This document shows, one piece after another, positions 21,225 through 33,211 of a stretch of DNA of 64,000 nucleotides. The notes below the pieces were generated by a model. That model was not told the DNA's origin and searched no databases. It worked only from the letters and a program-made list of their open reading frames with translations. The position numbers and the translations under genes are program-made. Source of the stretch: Fistularia commersonii (taxonomy: Eukaryota; Chordata; Actinopteri; Syngnathiformes; Fistulariidae); assembly GCA_037954325.1 (NCBI GenBank), contig JBBMNZ010000016.1, positions 4,287,001 through 4,351,000 on the forward strand, given 5' to 3'. Position 1 is the stretch's first letter. The number at the start of each line of letters is the position of its first letter.

Positions 21225-23974
21225 CAGCCATTATTATTGTCCACAAGATGATGTTCATCTTTTCCTTTTTGGTTTTCCCCACAGTTAATCAAACATCTCC
21301 TTCTTACCCTATTCTCTGTATCCTCCTCGCTCACACCAACTACCTTCATATCCTCTCTCACTACGTCCATAATCCTTCTTTTTGGTCTTCCTCTAGACCC
21401 CCTGTGTAGCGACTCCAATCGCAGCTTCTACCAGTGTATTGACCATCCCTCTTCTGCACATGACTGAACCACCTCAGTCTGGCTTCGCTGACCGTCTCTC
21501 CAAAATATCTAACATGTTCCTCTGATAGACTCATTCCTGATCTTATCCATCCTGGTCACTCCCAAAGAGAACCTCAATATCTTCATCTCTGCAATCTCCA
21601 GCTCTGCTTCCTGTATTTTCATCATTGTCACTGTTTCTAGACCATTTTACATTGCTTGTCTCACCACTGACTTGTACACCTTTCCTTTCATTCTGGCTGA
21701 TAGTCTTCTATCGCAAAGTACCCCTGACACTTTTCTCCACCAATTCCAATCTGCTTGGACCCGTTTTTTACCTCTTTTCCACACTATCTACTCCCCGTAG
21801 CCTCACCGTTCCACCTGAGTTCCTCTCATTCACACACATATATTCTGTCTTGCTGTGACTAACTTTCATTTCTCTCCTTTCCAGAGCATAACTCCACCTC
21901 AAGATTTTCCTCAAAATGTTCCCTGCTGTCACTACAGATCACAATGCTGTCTGCAAAAAATTATGGTCAATGGAGATTCCCACCTAACCTTGTCTGTCAG
22001 CCTGTCCATTACCACCGCAAACCAGAAGGGGCTCAGCGCTGATCTCCGATGTAGTCCCGCCTCCACCTCGCACTTCTCTGTTACACAGCACAACTCACCA
22101 CTGTCTCACAGCTAGCATACATGTCCTGCACCAGGCTAACATACATACATACATACCTCCACAGGCTCATCATCAAATGCCCTACCACTCTTCATCCTCT
22201 CCAATGTGTTCCTCACTTCGCTTTTACTAAACTCTGCTACTTTGTGATCTACTGTAGTCACCTCTTCTATCCTCCCCCCCTTTCATTTCATCAGTTCTTC
22301 AAACTACTCTTTCCATCTTCCCATCACTCTTCAAGCATCTGTCAATACATTTCCCTCTCTATCCTTAATCACCCGGACCTGCTGTAAGTCCTTTCCATCT
22401 CTATATCTCTTTTGCAAACCTGTTCAAATCATTCTTTCCCTCCTTACTGTCCAACCAAGTATTCAAGTCATTGTGCGCCCTTTGTTTTGCCTCTGCACTC
22501 TGTCTTTACCTTACGCTGTATCCCCCTGTAGTCCTGTCTATCTCTACAGTCCTCTCAGTGTCCCACTTCTTCTTTGGTAACCGCTTTCTCTGTATATACT
22601 CCTGCACTTCCTCATTCCACCACCAAGTCTCCTTATCTACTTTCCTTCCAGAGTACACACAAAGTACTCTCCTGCCTGTCTCCCTGATCACATCAGCTGT
22701 AGTTGTCCAGTGATCTGGGAGCTCTCACTGACCACTCAGAGCCTTTTTTAACCCCTCTTGATCTTCCTTGTCACCAGAGTCTTCCTACAAACCATCCTAT
22801 GCTGCCTGGCTACGCTCTCACCTACCACTACTTTGCAGTCACTGATCTCTTTCAGGTTACCTCGTCTATACAAGATGTAGTCTACCTGCATGTTCCTACT
22901 CCTGCTCTTATAAGTTACCCTACGGTCCTGTCTTCTCTGGAAAAAAGTATTCACTACAGCCATTTCCATCCTTTTTGCAAAGTCTACCACCATCTGTCCC
23001 TCTGCGTTCCTATCCTGGATACCAAACCTGCCCATCATTTCTTCATCACCTCTACTGTCTACACCAACATGTTCACTGGAGTCTGAAGCAATTACCACTC
23101 TCTTATCCCTGGGGATATTCTGCATCACTTCATCTAACTCATTCCAGAACTTCTCCTTCCCCTCTAACTTACATCCCACCTGTGTGGCATAGCCACTAAC
23201 AACATTGAGCATCACACCTTCAATTTGCAATTTCAGACTCAGAAGTCTATCTGACATTCTTTTCACCTCCAGATCATTCCTCACTAACTCCTCCTTCAAC
23301 ATAACTCCTACTCCATTTCTCTTCCTGTCAGTACCATGATTCAAGATTCAAGATTCAAAGTCTTTACTGTCACGTGTGCAGTGTAGAAACATGTTTCCCT
23401 GTACAGTGAAATTCCCACCTTGCTGTCTGCAGTGCATTTGGCTCTGTGATGATAGTACAACTTCTAGCCTTGCTATCTTTCCACCTGATCTCCTGGACAC
23501 ACAGAATATCCACCTTCCTTCTCTGCATCTTATCGACCAACTTTCTACCTTCTCCTGTCATAGTCCCAATATTCAAAGTCCCTACTCTCAGTCCCAGACG
23601 CTTGTCTTTCCTCTTCTTTCTCCGCTTCCGAACACGCCTTCCCCCTCTCCTTCTTTGAGCCACAGTAGCCCAATTTCCACCGGTACCCTGTAGGTTATCG
23701 GCACCAATAGCATTGTTCCACCCTGGCCTCGACCGATCTGGTATGAGATTCTTAGGTTCAATTCGCATGTTTGGTTTTGGCACAAGTTTTACACCGAATG
23801 CTCTTCCTGATGCAATTCTCTGCATTTATCCAGGCTTGGGTTAAATATCTCTATGTGTAACCCCATGATTGAGTGGTTGTATCTTTCACACCTCTATGTG
23901 AAGAATAAGCAGTTTAGATAATAGAAGTTGAGTGAATGGATAAAATAAAAATTAGTCCATCCTGTCTGCTTTCT
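21225..23974 (-). mobile_element. RTE-clade LINE, degenerate copy A
   Basis: On the minus strand the order runs from the 5' end at about 23974 to the 3' end at about 21225. It holds a 5' leader, an APE-type endonuclease start (LRVGTLNIGTMTG, then VDILCVQEIRWK), then KRNGVGVMLKEELVRNDLEVK, MVVDFAKRMEMAVVNTFF and VDYILYRRGNLKEI. The linker and the reverse-transcriptase part follow as broken frames. The later RT region near 21.95 kb keeps a degraded 'FADxIVICSDSREHFEENLE' region, but the RT fingers appear deleted around 22150. The C-terminal 'GRPKRRIMDVVREDMK' motif survives. Many stops and frameshifts make it inactive. A foreign LINE tail lies inside the endonuclease part. Databases often label this family 'craniofacial development protein 2-like'. 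Confidence 0.88.
23338..23458 (-). mobile_element. LINE 3' tail inserted in RTE copy A
   Basis: About 120 bases interrupt the endonuclease reading between 'KDSKAR' and 'HGTDRKRNG'. On the minus strand the insert reads '...actgtacagggaaacatgt...gtgacagtaaagactttg' and ends in TTGAATC repeats. This is the signature of an L2/Rex-type LINE or SINE 3' end with its tail repeat. The same insert is in copies B and C. Confidence 0.7.
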
Positions 23975-24510
23975 CTTTCTCTTCCTGTCAGTACCATGAT
24001 TCAAGATTCAAGTTTCAAAGTCGTTACTGTCACGTGTGCAGTGTAGAAACGTGTTTCCCTTAGAGTGTTTCCCTATAGAGTGTTTCCCTTACTTATGTGA
24101 TGATAGTACAACTTTTAGCTTTGCTAGCTTTCCACCTGGTCTCCTGGACACACAGCATATCCACCTTCCTTCTCTGCATCATGTTGACCAACTCTCTATC
24201 TTTTCCTGTCATTGTCCCGATACTCAAAGTCCCTACTCTCAGTCCCAGACTCTTGCTTTTCCTCTTCTCTCTCTGCTTCCGAACACGCCTTCCCCCTCTC
24301 CTTCTTTGAGCCACAGTAGCCCAGTTTCCACTGGTACGCTGTAGATTATCGGCACCGAAAGCATCATTGTTAACCCGGCCTCGACCGATCTGGGATTGAG
24401 ATTCTTAGGTTTGATTAGCACATTTGGTTTTGGCACAAGTTTTACGCTGGATGCCCTTCCTGACGCGGCCTTCTGAATTTATCCGGGCTCGGGACCAGCT
24501 CAGGGCGATA
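23975..24510 (-). mobile_element. RTE-clade LINE, truncated copy B
   Basis: A minus-strand fragment directly abutting the 5' end of copy A. It has the leader and the endonuclease start (LGLRVGTLSIGTMTG, then VDMLCVQETRWK) and the same LINE-tail insert (about 23998-24112). It stops just after 'ggtactgacaggaagagaaa'. Its 5' end continues into 'tatccgggctcgggacc', the usual RTE leader, unlike copies A and C. The insert also holds three tandem 'gtgtttccct' units. Only about 0.5 kb of the element remains. Confidence 0.8.
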
Positions 24511-24539
24511 CTGGCCTGCGCCTCCCCGAGGCTGCATTA

Positions 24540-25285
24540 TTTTCCACAACCTGATAAATGATTCTAATGACAGTCAACTATTTGACTCCATTGATAAAAA
24601 CAACTGCTTTCGTTCATGCCGACGGGGATGATTTCTTCCATTCGGAGGGAGTGTCTCGAGGGAAATTTCAGCCAGACAGCTGCATGCACCCAGTAAGAGG
24701 GAGTTGTATTTTCCCCTTGAGTGTTCGCATCCTGACCTCAACTTTGCAAAATAACCTGCTCAAGTGTTAAGATGCACATGCAGGTGCAGGAACTATAATC
24801 ACTGAAAATAAACCACACGCAACGTAATTCAGCGAAACAGAGTCAATTTAGCATCTGGAATCAATGAGAGTACTCACATAAACAAAAACTCAGAATAGTA
24901 AATGGTTAAATCTGTAATGCCTTAGAAGCTGGAAGGATCAAAGCGAACTATAAAACAACCGTCGTTTTAATGAAGCAACTGCCGGAGGAATTGTCAAGGT
25001 TTAGTATAATAAACCACATACCCCAACACATTCACTGAATCACATAAGCTATTAATGATCCTTTCTTTTCCACTGTCATGCAATTTGAGCATTTTCTTTG
25101 CCAATGCAAAAAGAGTTTGACTCCGCAAAAGAGTACGCGACATGGAGGTGTAACTAATTTTACCTGTTAAGGCTGAATTACTGCATGTGTCATCTCAATA
25201 TGTTGCCAACTGTGTCTTGCTTCAAACAAACCTGACAAAATCTATTAGATATTTGGAAGCATTTAGTTAAAAGATTAGCAAATAC
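24540..25285. other. Unique intergenic DNA, no gene seen
   Basis: No repeats or coding features recognised between the RTE block and the next dispersed repeat. One 70-codon frame at 24558-24770 has no family signature. Confidence 0.55.
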
Positions 25286-25289
25286 AAAA

Positions 25290-25573
25290 TCATTCAATTC
25301 ATCCAGTCATTGGATGTCGTTGGGTGAGAGGCGGTGCTCACACTGAACAGTTGTGAATTGGTGTGGTTGGCAGGCAATCGCCAGGCCAGAGACAAACAAC
25401 CAATCACTTTTTCATTCACAGATCTGGACAATTTTCAGTATTTTCCAATAAACCTTCCGCATGTTTTTGGACTGTGGGAGGAAACCATTCAAGCCGGAGG
25501 AGACCCACGCAGGCAAGGGTTCAGTGGGAATTAAAACTTCTTGCTGTGAGGCAGAAGCGCTAAAAACTGCCCT
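25290..25573 (+). repeat. Dispersed teleost repeat copy
   Basis: Contains 'gagaggcggtgctcacactg', then 'catgtttttggactgtgggaggaaacc', then 'acccacgcaggc' and 'cttcttgctgtgaggcag' with 'gcgctaa'. These are the ordered landmarks of an abundant fish repeat. It is the most complete copy in the window and leads directly into the hexanucleotide repeat that follows. Confidence 0.75.
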
Positions 25574-25705
25574 CCTTATTCTTATTCTTATTCTTATTCT
25601 TATTCTTATTCTTATTCTTATTCTTATTCTTATCCTTATCCTTATCCTTATCCTTATCCTTATCCTTGTTCTTATTCTTAATCTTATTCTTATTCTTATT
25701 CTTAT
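25574..25705. repeat. (TTATTC)n / (TTATCC)n hexanucleotide array
   Basis: About 130 bases of a 6-base unit, with an internal block of TTATCC variants flanked by TTATTC. It produces an artificial 'LILILIL' open frame, which is not a gene. Confidence 0.95.
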
Positions 25706-26066
25706 ATCTGTTGTTGTGTTAATGGAAATATGCAGTAATAATTTTTTTGTTTTTTTCTGATTACACTATAATTGCTATTTTACTATTTTGCAGAACAAAC
25801 GTTTTATAATGAAAAAGTAATGGTTGATCTGACGGTGAGACAAAAGGAATTAGAATAACTATACTCTTGTCTTACAAAATCCACAAACTCCTTATCAATT
25901 ATTCCTCAAGTATTATTAGCTTCACGCTTAATAAATTAAATGTTTTCGATGTCACACTCCCTGACTGCAGGATATAGAGTGAGCAACCAATTAAATGTTT
26001 TTTTAATTTTATTATGTCATTGCTTTTATTGCACATTTCAGTGAAACCACTATAAAATAGATGCAT

Positions 26067-26203
26067 ACTACTACTCCTACTACTACTACTAATAATATTA
26101 ATAATAATTATAATAATACTGTAATTGACTGGTGACCAGTGCAGGGTGTACCCTGCACTTGGATAAGCTCTAGATATTGGATGGATGGATGGATGGATGG
26201 ATA
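26067..26203. repeat. Triplet repeat, dispersed-repeat fragment (minus) and (GGAT)n
   Basis: Bases 26067-26121 are CTA/AAT triplets. Bases 26126-26175 carry 'ctggtgaccagtgcagggtgtaccctgc', the reverse-oriented part of the dispersed teleost repeat, ending in about six GGAT units (26178-26202). That microsatellite is the normal end of this repeat. Confidence 0.75.
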
Positions 26204-26204
26204 A

Positions 26205-29200
26205 TAATAATAGTTTTTATTACAAGTATACATACAAATGCACCCAGTGAGATAATGACAATGACACGTCTTACACTATTTCTGCGTGAAGATAGAATTG
26301 CTTGCAGAGGAGGATGTATAAATATTCTTTCATTCCCTCACCAGATTTTTGTACACAGTATATATAAGGTATGTTCTTGCTCTCTTGTTGAGGACAAGTT
26401 TCTGTTAGATGGATAACTCAGAAGTGGTTCCTGGACATGATTCAGTCTATATAAATCTTGGCAAATTTATAGCCCCCAGTTTTACTGAAACTCTGCCCTT
26501 TTCTCAAAAGCAATATCCAGACAGGTCTCTTCCAGAGAGGTCACCCGCCTTGTTTTTCGATGTGTTTTTTGGTCTACACGATTAAAAAAGCTGTCACAGT
26601 TCCTCTGCTCCAATGAGATGAAGATGCATGTCTTCACCACAGCGCTCCGCCCTCTCCATGTTGATGGAGATATTTGGGTTAATTGGCAGCAAATCAGCTT
26701 TGCAGTGGGTTGAAATTTATACGGCATCTCCCCAGTCCAGGTCCTTGTCTTGTGTGGCCTAGAGTTTAACGGCAACCTGCCAAGGAAATTTATGATCGTG
26801 TTAGGAGAAACACTGTCTAAGATCTTGGAGGCTGAATTTCTGGCCCCACCTCGGCTACAATATTTCACTATTATCTGGCTATCCCTGGCAGTATCATAAA
26901 ACACCTCATATTACCACACTTCCCTGTCTGTTTCGGCCTTTTACACCCGCTCTGCGGTGGGTCACAAATTCAAGCCACTTTCAGGAAGCCATATTTTCTT
27001 CCGCAACCAGAATTGGCACACGTCACGAGGTTGTCAGATGTGCTGTTCATTAAAATAAGGAGTGGCCGCATCTCTTTCCTTTTCTTATTCTCGTAGAATT
27101 TTCGGAACATCGCGTATTACTGATTCGAAGCGGATGTGTGTTTTCACGACAGGAATGCCAACAAAGGAAAACAATGACATCCCACAGAATGTGTTTCTCA
27201 AAGAAGTGTTTTACTGGCGGCTCTTTTGCGAAAGCATATAATACTGGTGTTGATTTTAGCTGGCGATGGACGGACTGGTGTTCGCCCAGTCAATAGCACT
27301 GTTCAAGGCCTCTCTATCATTCTCCGTGAGCAGAGCAGCAACAAGCTCATAAAACTGCTCATAAACTGACAGTAACAGGGGCGGCTCGGCCCTGATTCAT
27401 AAAGCATCCAAAGCAACACACAAACCCATTATCTGCTTACTTCCAGGAACGACCAAAAAGCGCCAACAGTCCTTCACCTGAATTCCAGTGTGTACAATTA
27501 AAGCAGCTTGAAACCCATGTTTGAGCTAAACTGCTTTAAAACCCTATAACTGGCTAAGTTTTAAGCTCTGCTGTTACGGCGTCGCTGGTTTCAGCCGTGC
27601 CCCTCGATTCACCCTGGAGTGATTTGACGTAGAGCTCAAAATCTTAAATATCAACAAAAAAAAAAAAAAAAAAAAAAAACGAGTCAGCGGAGGGCTGAAT
27701 TAAGGCATGTCGTCTAAAACCTCTTTTGTGAGATGAAATTTTATAATCTTCCTGAGTGTGGGGTGATTGACCCGTCAAAACCGCGCTGTATTGAGCAAAA
27801 GCTCAATATTAGCTCAAATAATGGCTCCGTCTGAATTGGCTAATCCTGCTTTTATCTGGAATAAGAACAAATGGCCAGACTTAGACTGCTTGGCTGGGAG
27901 TCTAGTTTGTTCCTTTGCTTACGGTTTTAATTTTAACTGGCTGATGGGAGAAAGCAGAGGGACTTAAATCTGTTATGCCAGAATAACTCGGGCAAGCGTC
28001 CCCGTCCGAAAGTCGCGGCAGAGGAGGTCTTCGGGTGCAGATTCCCACCAAGGCGGCTCGTACGGGGGAGAAAACCGGGGGGAGAAACCTCATTTTATCG
28101 GGGAAATTGTCAAATACAGAATTCTATGTGGCACAAAGATTGCAATCAAATGGAGCAACAAAATGAAGCAGACAAAAAGGGTCAAAGGTTTTTGTTTTTA
28201 GCCGTGAATGGAGGCATAGTGACCGAGGAACGAAGACAGAGCGGCATTTAAGGGCCCACAAAGCTGTGCATTTAAATAAACAGGGTTACGTCCTCTTCCT
28301 TTGGGCCCAATGAAGTCCATCAAAGAACATGGTAATGCCTCGCTGAATGGACGCATGGACTTCCAAACTCCCACCTTTTCACTTCGTGTGAAAGAATGTG
28401 ACATAATAAACACAACAACCCCCCCACCGATGAAAAACAGACATAAATTGAGCTTTAAATTTTTCTGTCCTGGTTACAGCTTTAAATCATTACTGGCGTT
28501 GCCATGTGTACTACTTTCATTGTGGAGATGTCATTATTCGTGTGAAGTTAATAAGCTATTTTGTGCCCCAGAGGAGTAGAAGGAGGAATCAATAATAACC
28601 GCTGAGCACAACATCCGAGGAAAGTGTGTCAGTCGTGAAAAAAGTTGTGTCTGCATCGCCTCCTGTTTTCCCAATTTACAACTCTGTATAGATCTTTTTT
28701 AACCCGTTCACTCTTTGGTTCAAAATAAGAGTTTTTACATCTCGTGAAAGATCTAATCATTTAATGTTTGCTTTTTTTTAATTCAACATGCACTTTATTG
28801 TTTGAAAACGATGCGCTTGGCACGCATTTCATCTCCGTAAGTAAGTATTCTGTGCATTTGAACTTCGAACAGAATCCATGTCTAAACAAACATACTCGAG
28901 TTAAGTTTATTTGACCGAAATCAGTTCACTATAATGATCATTTTCTAATGTTATAAATATTTTCCTCCTGTAGTTTCTGTCGAGTGGATTGAGTTGGAAA
29001 TGCAATTTACATGTTCATATCTTATTTTGTACTTTTACCCGGTTGAACAAAATTGGTTTTGATGTATTTGATAATTCCTTCCTGGCACACACTGGGTAAT
29101 CTGTAAATATCTAAACTAAATTTGGCATCATCGCTCCATTACCTTTACAACCGTGAATTCAAGGATGGCATCAGTATCAATAGCGAGTGATCATCTCTTC

Positions 29201-32200
29201 TTTTTTGAATAGTCACTAAAAGGCATTCGTTGGCATATTTCATATCGCTGTTACATGAAGCCACTTTTAAAAAGTTGGTGCATTTTCAGCTGTTGCAGCC
29301 GAATTGTGAAAGATGTTTAGGTTACGGAGGCTGTTAAGTAGCATTGCCGAAGTTCTAAGCACCCATTGTTGTCAAATAATTTTCCCCAAGTGGTTTTAGC
29401 CGTAGATGGCAAAGATCATTCTAACACTATTTGCATTCATTTCTAACCAGCTGATGAATGTGAGAAATATAGTAACCGTTTTGGTGTCCGTAAACTCCGG
29501 AGGGACCTGCAGCTCCATAGCTGTGCTCCACCATGCCCACCAGCTGCTGATCATCTATTTCGGTTTAGTCAACTTACACACACGCACACAGTTGCATGAG
29601 GAAAATCTTGTTTACGATGTAGGCCTCGAAGACTGTGGGTATGTCCACTCTAGAGACAGGTGTTCCCTGCCAGCTCAGTCCCAGAAGAGCAACTACATCG
29701 TTTCAGCTCTTTCACTCTGCAAAGCGTCCACATTCCAAGTACTTTTAATTTTACAAGAGCCGAGGGGCCAAGGCCTGGACACTGTCCATGGAACTGAGCC
29801 TCCCTCACACACACACACACACACACATGCGCACACACACATACGCACACACTCAGGCACACACACTCATTTTTCTGTGAAAATATAGTGAGAGTGAACA
29901 TTAACATGTGAAATATTTGTCTCTTTCTGCGATCCTTCAGTCTTTGTTATTCTGCAGCCACAGTAATTACTCTTCATAAAATGATTAAAACCTCCATAAG
30001 TGCCAGCGGATGTGTTTGCAGTCCAGGAGAAAGGTAGAAAAAAAGTGAGGGAGAGCGTGTTAGAAGCGATTGTCAGAAAAATGGGAGGAAAATGTAAAGT
30101 GAGTGGTTGGCCAGTAAAAACAGCTAAAGTATATTCAAAATGAGTGAGTTAAAATGACTTATAGGGATCTACATACACTATTGAAACTGGATTTAGTGCA
30201 ATTGTAGCGCAGTTAAGATTTGTTGGTGATCTAGAGAAGAAAAGGGAATTTCCTGCCATGAACAGCAGGTTCTTAACCTGCGGATATGAGTCTTATTACC
30301 AAATAATCTGTGATCTGTTGAATAATGCTCCTCTCAAATTCTTGATTATTAGTACAAGTGTTCCTTAATGATTTGCATAAGAGCTGACGCTTTCTGCAGA
30401 CAGGGGGGTCCGGCTCAGACGAGCAAATTGTGGTTAACTTGCTTGACTGCCAAAAAGCTACAGCACACACTTTTTAAAAAAAAAAAAAAACCCCGGCACA
30501 CTTTCTGTCTGTCGGCATATCCTTACAGGTGGTCTTCTTAGAAAGCAGCGGTACGTAGCGGCTAAAAACAGAACTATCGCAGCTTGCTGCTTTCATCAAT
30601 GATTAAAAGTAAACTGCTGACAACCAATGAGGCGGCGTGATATTATTTTTGGCTGCGTTGAATCAATCCTCAAGTCTAACTTAACCGCGAATCGATCATA
30701 GCCACCATTAAGAGCTTGCCTTTGTGACTGAGATGATTAAAACAACTTACTGATGTATCGAAACACTTCAGATATGAAACGTTTAAGTGCAAAGTTCAAG
30801 CGGGAGCTTGATTTATTCCTGATTTCCTCATCACATCTTTGTTGTGAAAGCATTAATATGACTTGCTGGCATGATCTTCATTCATTGTGACTCATTTTTA
30901 AGCGTTCGACTCATTTGTTACGCCATTAACCCCCCCAGAGGTGACGTTATGTAAGGCTGGAGCTTCAAGCCAAGAGCAGAAACTATCTCTGTGTCCAGGT
31001 CCAACACCCTCACCACCACCACCACCACCACCCCTTCCACACTTGTCACATTATAGCTGCACGACCGCCCTTGATAAAGCATTGGAATGTCTTGTTTAGA
31101 TCCGCCCATAACCATCACCTCCGTGCTTTCCAGCATCTTGACAGCTCCTGGTTATGTGTTGTTAGTGGTTTACCACATTATTGCTCTCTGTCTTGCAGTC
31201 AAAGGCCAGGGGCGGGCTCTTACATATCTGTTGTTCAAGGAGTGACAATGCACTGTTTGTGCAGCAAACCAGATGGAGGGGAAAAACGGCGAAGGAGGAG
31301 ACGATATCTCAGATGTGCGGCGTGAGCGATTCCGTATCCCTTCATTTCTGTGACAATGAAAAGCAATTAGGAGACAGTGACGAGGCTAATACTGTTCATT
31401 CCAGACCTTTGGCAGCCCATACTAAAAAAATGACACTCGTACGGAGAAAAAGGAGCCATAAACGTTATCCCCGGCTATTCAGGATGTCTCGGCATCGGCA
31501 ACGAGTCGACTTATTTGTGGACGTATAGTGTCGGGAATGAGCAGGGATTCACACAACGTGAAGAACATCCATATGAGAAAATGCAATCCAGGAGTTTTCA
31601 GGCTTTTGTTACATAGTAGTATGCAGTAGTTATGTAATGGACGGTTATAGGAACATTTAAATTGTACACGTGCTGTTTTCGAGATCCGGTTTAGGTTTAG
31701 GGCTGAGGTGCCAATTGGGTCGTCGTCCACGTGTCCGGATGTCCTTGATAGATAGATGTCAGTGCAAGGTCATAAAAAGACAAGCACCCCAAGCCTGTGT
31801 TTACTATTGTGTTTGTGCAAAACTTAATTTTGTCGGTTAAATGATAGCAACTGCATATTGCAATAATTGTGTTTTACTTCATCTTTAACGTTTCCTCGTG
31901 CTAAATGTAACATTCTCACAAAGGAGTCTGTGCACCGTTTTACAGTCTTTGCTGCAACCAGCTGGCGATGTTAAAAATAGACTTTTGATTTAGATGGGAA
32001 CGCAAGGATTTCAGATGGACAATTTCTTGCAATAAAGTGGGAACTTATCAGCCAGTATAATAATTTAAATGAAACATGCCACTTCAGGAAAAACAAACAA
32101 ACAATTGATTTCACTGATGCATTCCAAACAACAGTGTTTGCTCTGCAATTCTGCAACCAAACACTGCAACAAGAGTGGGCTCAGGAATGTCACGTACAAC

Positions 32201-32940
32201 ACAAACGCCCTCACCTTTAAGTGTACACAGTGAACACAAAAGAAAAGGATCCCTCACTTCCGCCACAAGACAGTAAAGTCCAGGTCAGCTTTAAAAAGGG
32301 GAGACAATGTAAAAACCCTTAACACCCAAGTATGTGTACTCATGCTCTTTCGGGATGCGTTCGTATGTGCGTTCGCGTATGGGATTGAAATATAAGGAAA
32401 AGGTTATGGGTAGCAGAATATGCTTATTTAATCAGTGACACAAATCATATAGTCCAAAGTATCATTAACTCCCACATGAGTCATGTTGATTTAATGCCTT
32501 CACTAGCATGGGATTAAACACAATCCTGTTTAAGATTAACCAGAGTCATGACATTAATACTGCCAAGTTATCTGGAAGACCATCACATAAAGGTTTTTAT
32601 CAAACGCTACGAAGAATCTTTAAGTGAGTGCTCACTTGGATGAGACTTTACTTTGAAGGGCACGTCCATTAAATTATGGAAGCAAATACTTAGTAGGAAT
32701 ACTTCATAACATTGAGTCAACTGAGCTTGTTGAGCTTGAAGAAGTCAGTTTTTATATCCATCTGTTCATTCCTGCTTACGATTAAAAATATGACCGATGT
32801 TTATTCCGTGCAATATAAATCCATAAGAGAATTGATTTGGGGTTTTTTTTGTTTTCACACTGCTTAAATGCGTGGATTGCATGTGTGACTGTTGACGCTT
32901 CATATTTTAGTAATAACCTGAAAGTGTGAGGCTTTTACCG
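26205..32940. other. Intergenic DNA, no gene seen
   Basis: Mostly unique sequence. It holds a poly-A of about 25 (27656-27680), a (CA)n array at 29805-29868, an (ACC)n at 31011-31033 and a small CpG-richer patch near 28000-28080. The longest frames (26482-26904 minus, 29406-29888 plus) have no recognisable domains; the second is lengthened by the CA repeat. A perfect 7-base inverted repeat with a 3-base loop lies at 30265-30281. Confidence 0.55.
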
Positions 32941-32952
32941 TGCTTGTTTCAG

Positions 32953-33091
32953 TTACCTAACAGGACTCGCAGGTCTTTCCACGTGCCCGATACTCCAATT
33001 CATTCATCACCAGGGTCCCTATTAAGAAGCAGAATTCCCGCCACGGTCGAGCGCCTTCTTCAAGACGGCGCAGAAACAGATGTGCGCGAAG
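32953..33091 (+). other. Exon-like segment with consensus splice sites
   Basis: A pyrimidine-rich acceptor ('gcttgtttcag') is followed by 139 bases open in one frame and then a strong donor (gaag|gtgaga). The frame reads LPNRTRRSFHVPDTPIHSS, then PGSLLRSRIPATVERLLQ, then DGAETDVRE. It is CpG-richer than its surroundings. I do not recognise the peptide. It could be an internal exon of an unrecognised gene or non-coding RNA, or a chance arrangement. Confidence 0.2.
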
Positions 33092-33211
33092 GTGAGACGA
33101 GTGCAGTAGGTGAGCAAACTCCTTAATTTGAAATTGAAGTGGGGCGTTTGTGAAGAAAAAGTGTGTTTGAAGTTTAGGGGTCACAAAGGAGGAGGGCAAT
33201 CATTGATCAAA

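Noticed and set aside
22703..23693. Plus-strand open frames of 70-127 codons across 21.6-23.7 kb
   Set aside because: They are antisense shadows of the RTE copy on the minus strand; the minus reading has the recognisable endonuclease motifs.
25461..25760. 99-codon frame with an ILILIL run
   Set aside because: It is produced by the hexanucleotide repeat at 25574-25705.
26482..26904. 140-codon minus frame
   Set aside because: No recognisable domain, compositionally ordinary, and no splice or promoter support seen.
29406..29888. 160-codon plus frame
   Set aside because: No family features, and its last third is CA-repeat translation (HTHTHT); no splice or promoter support.
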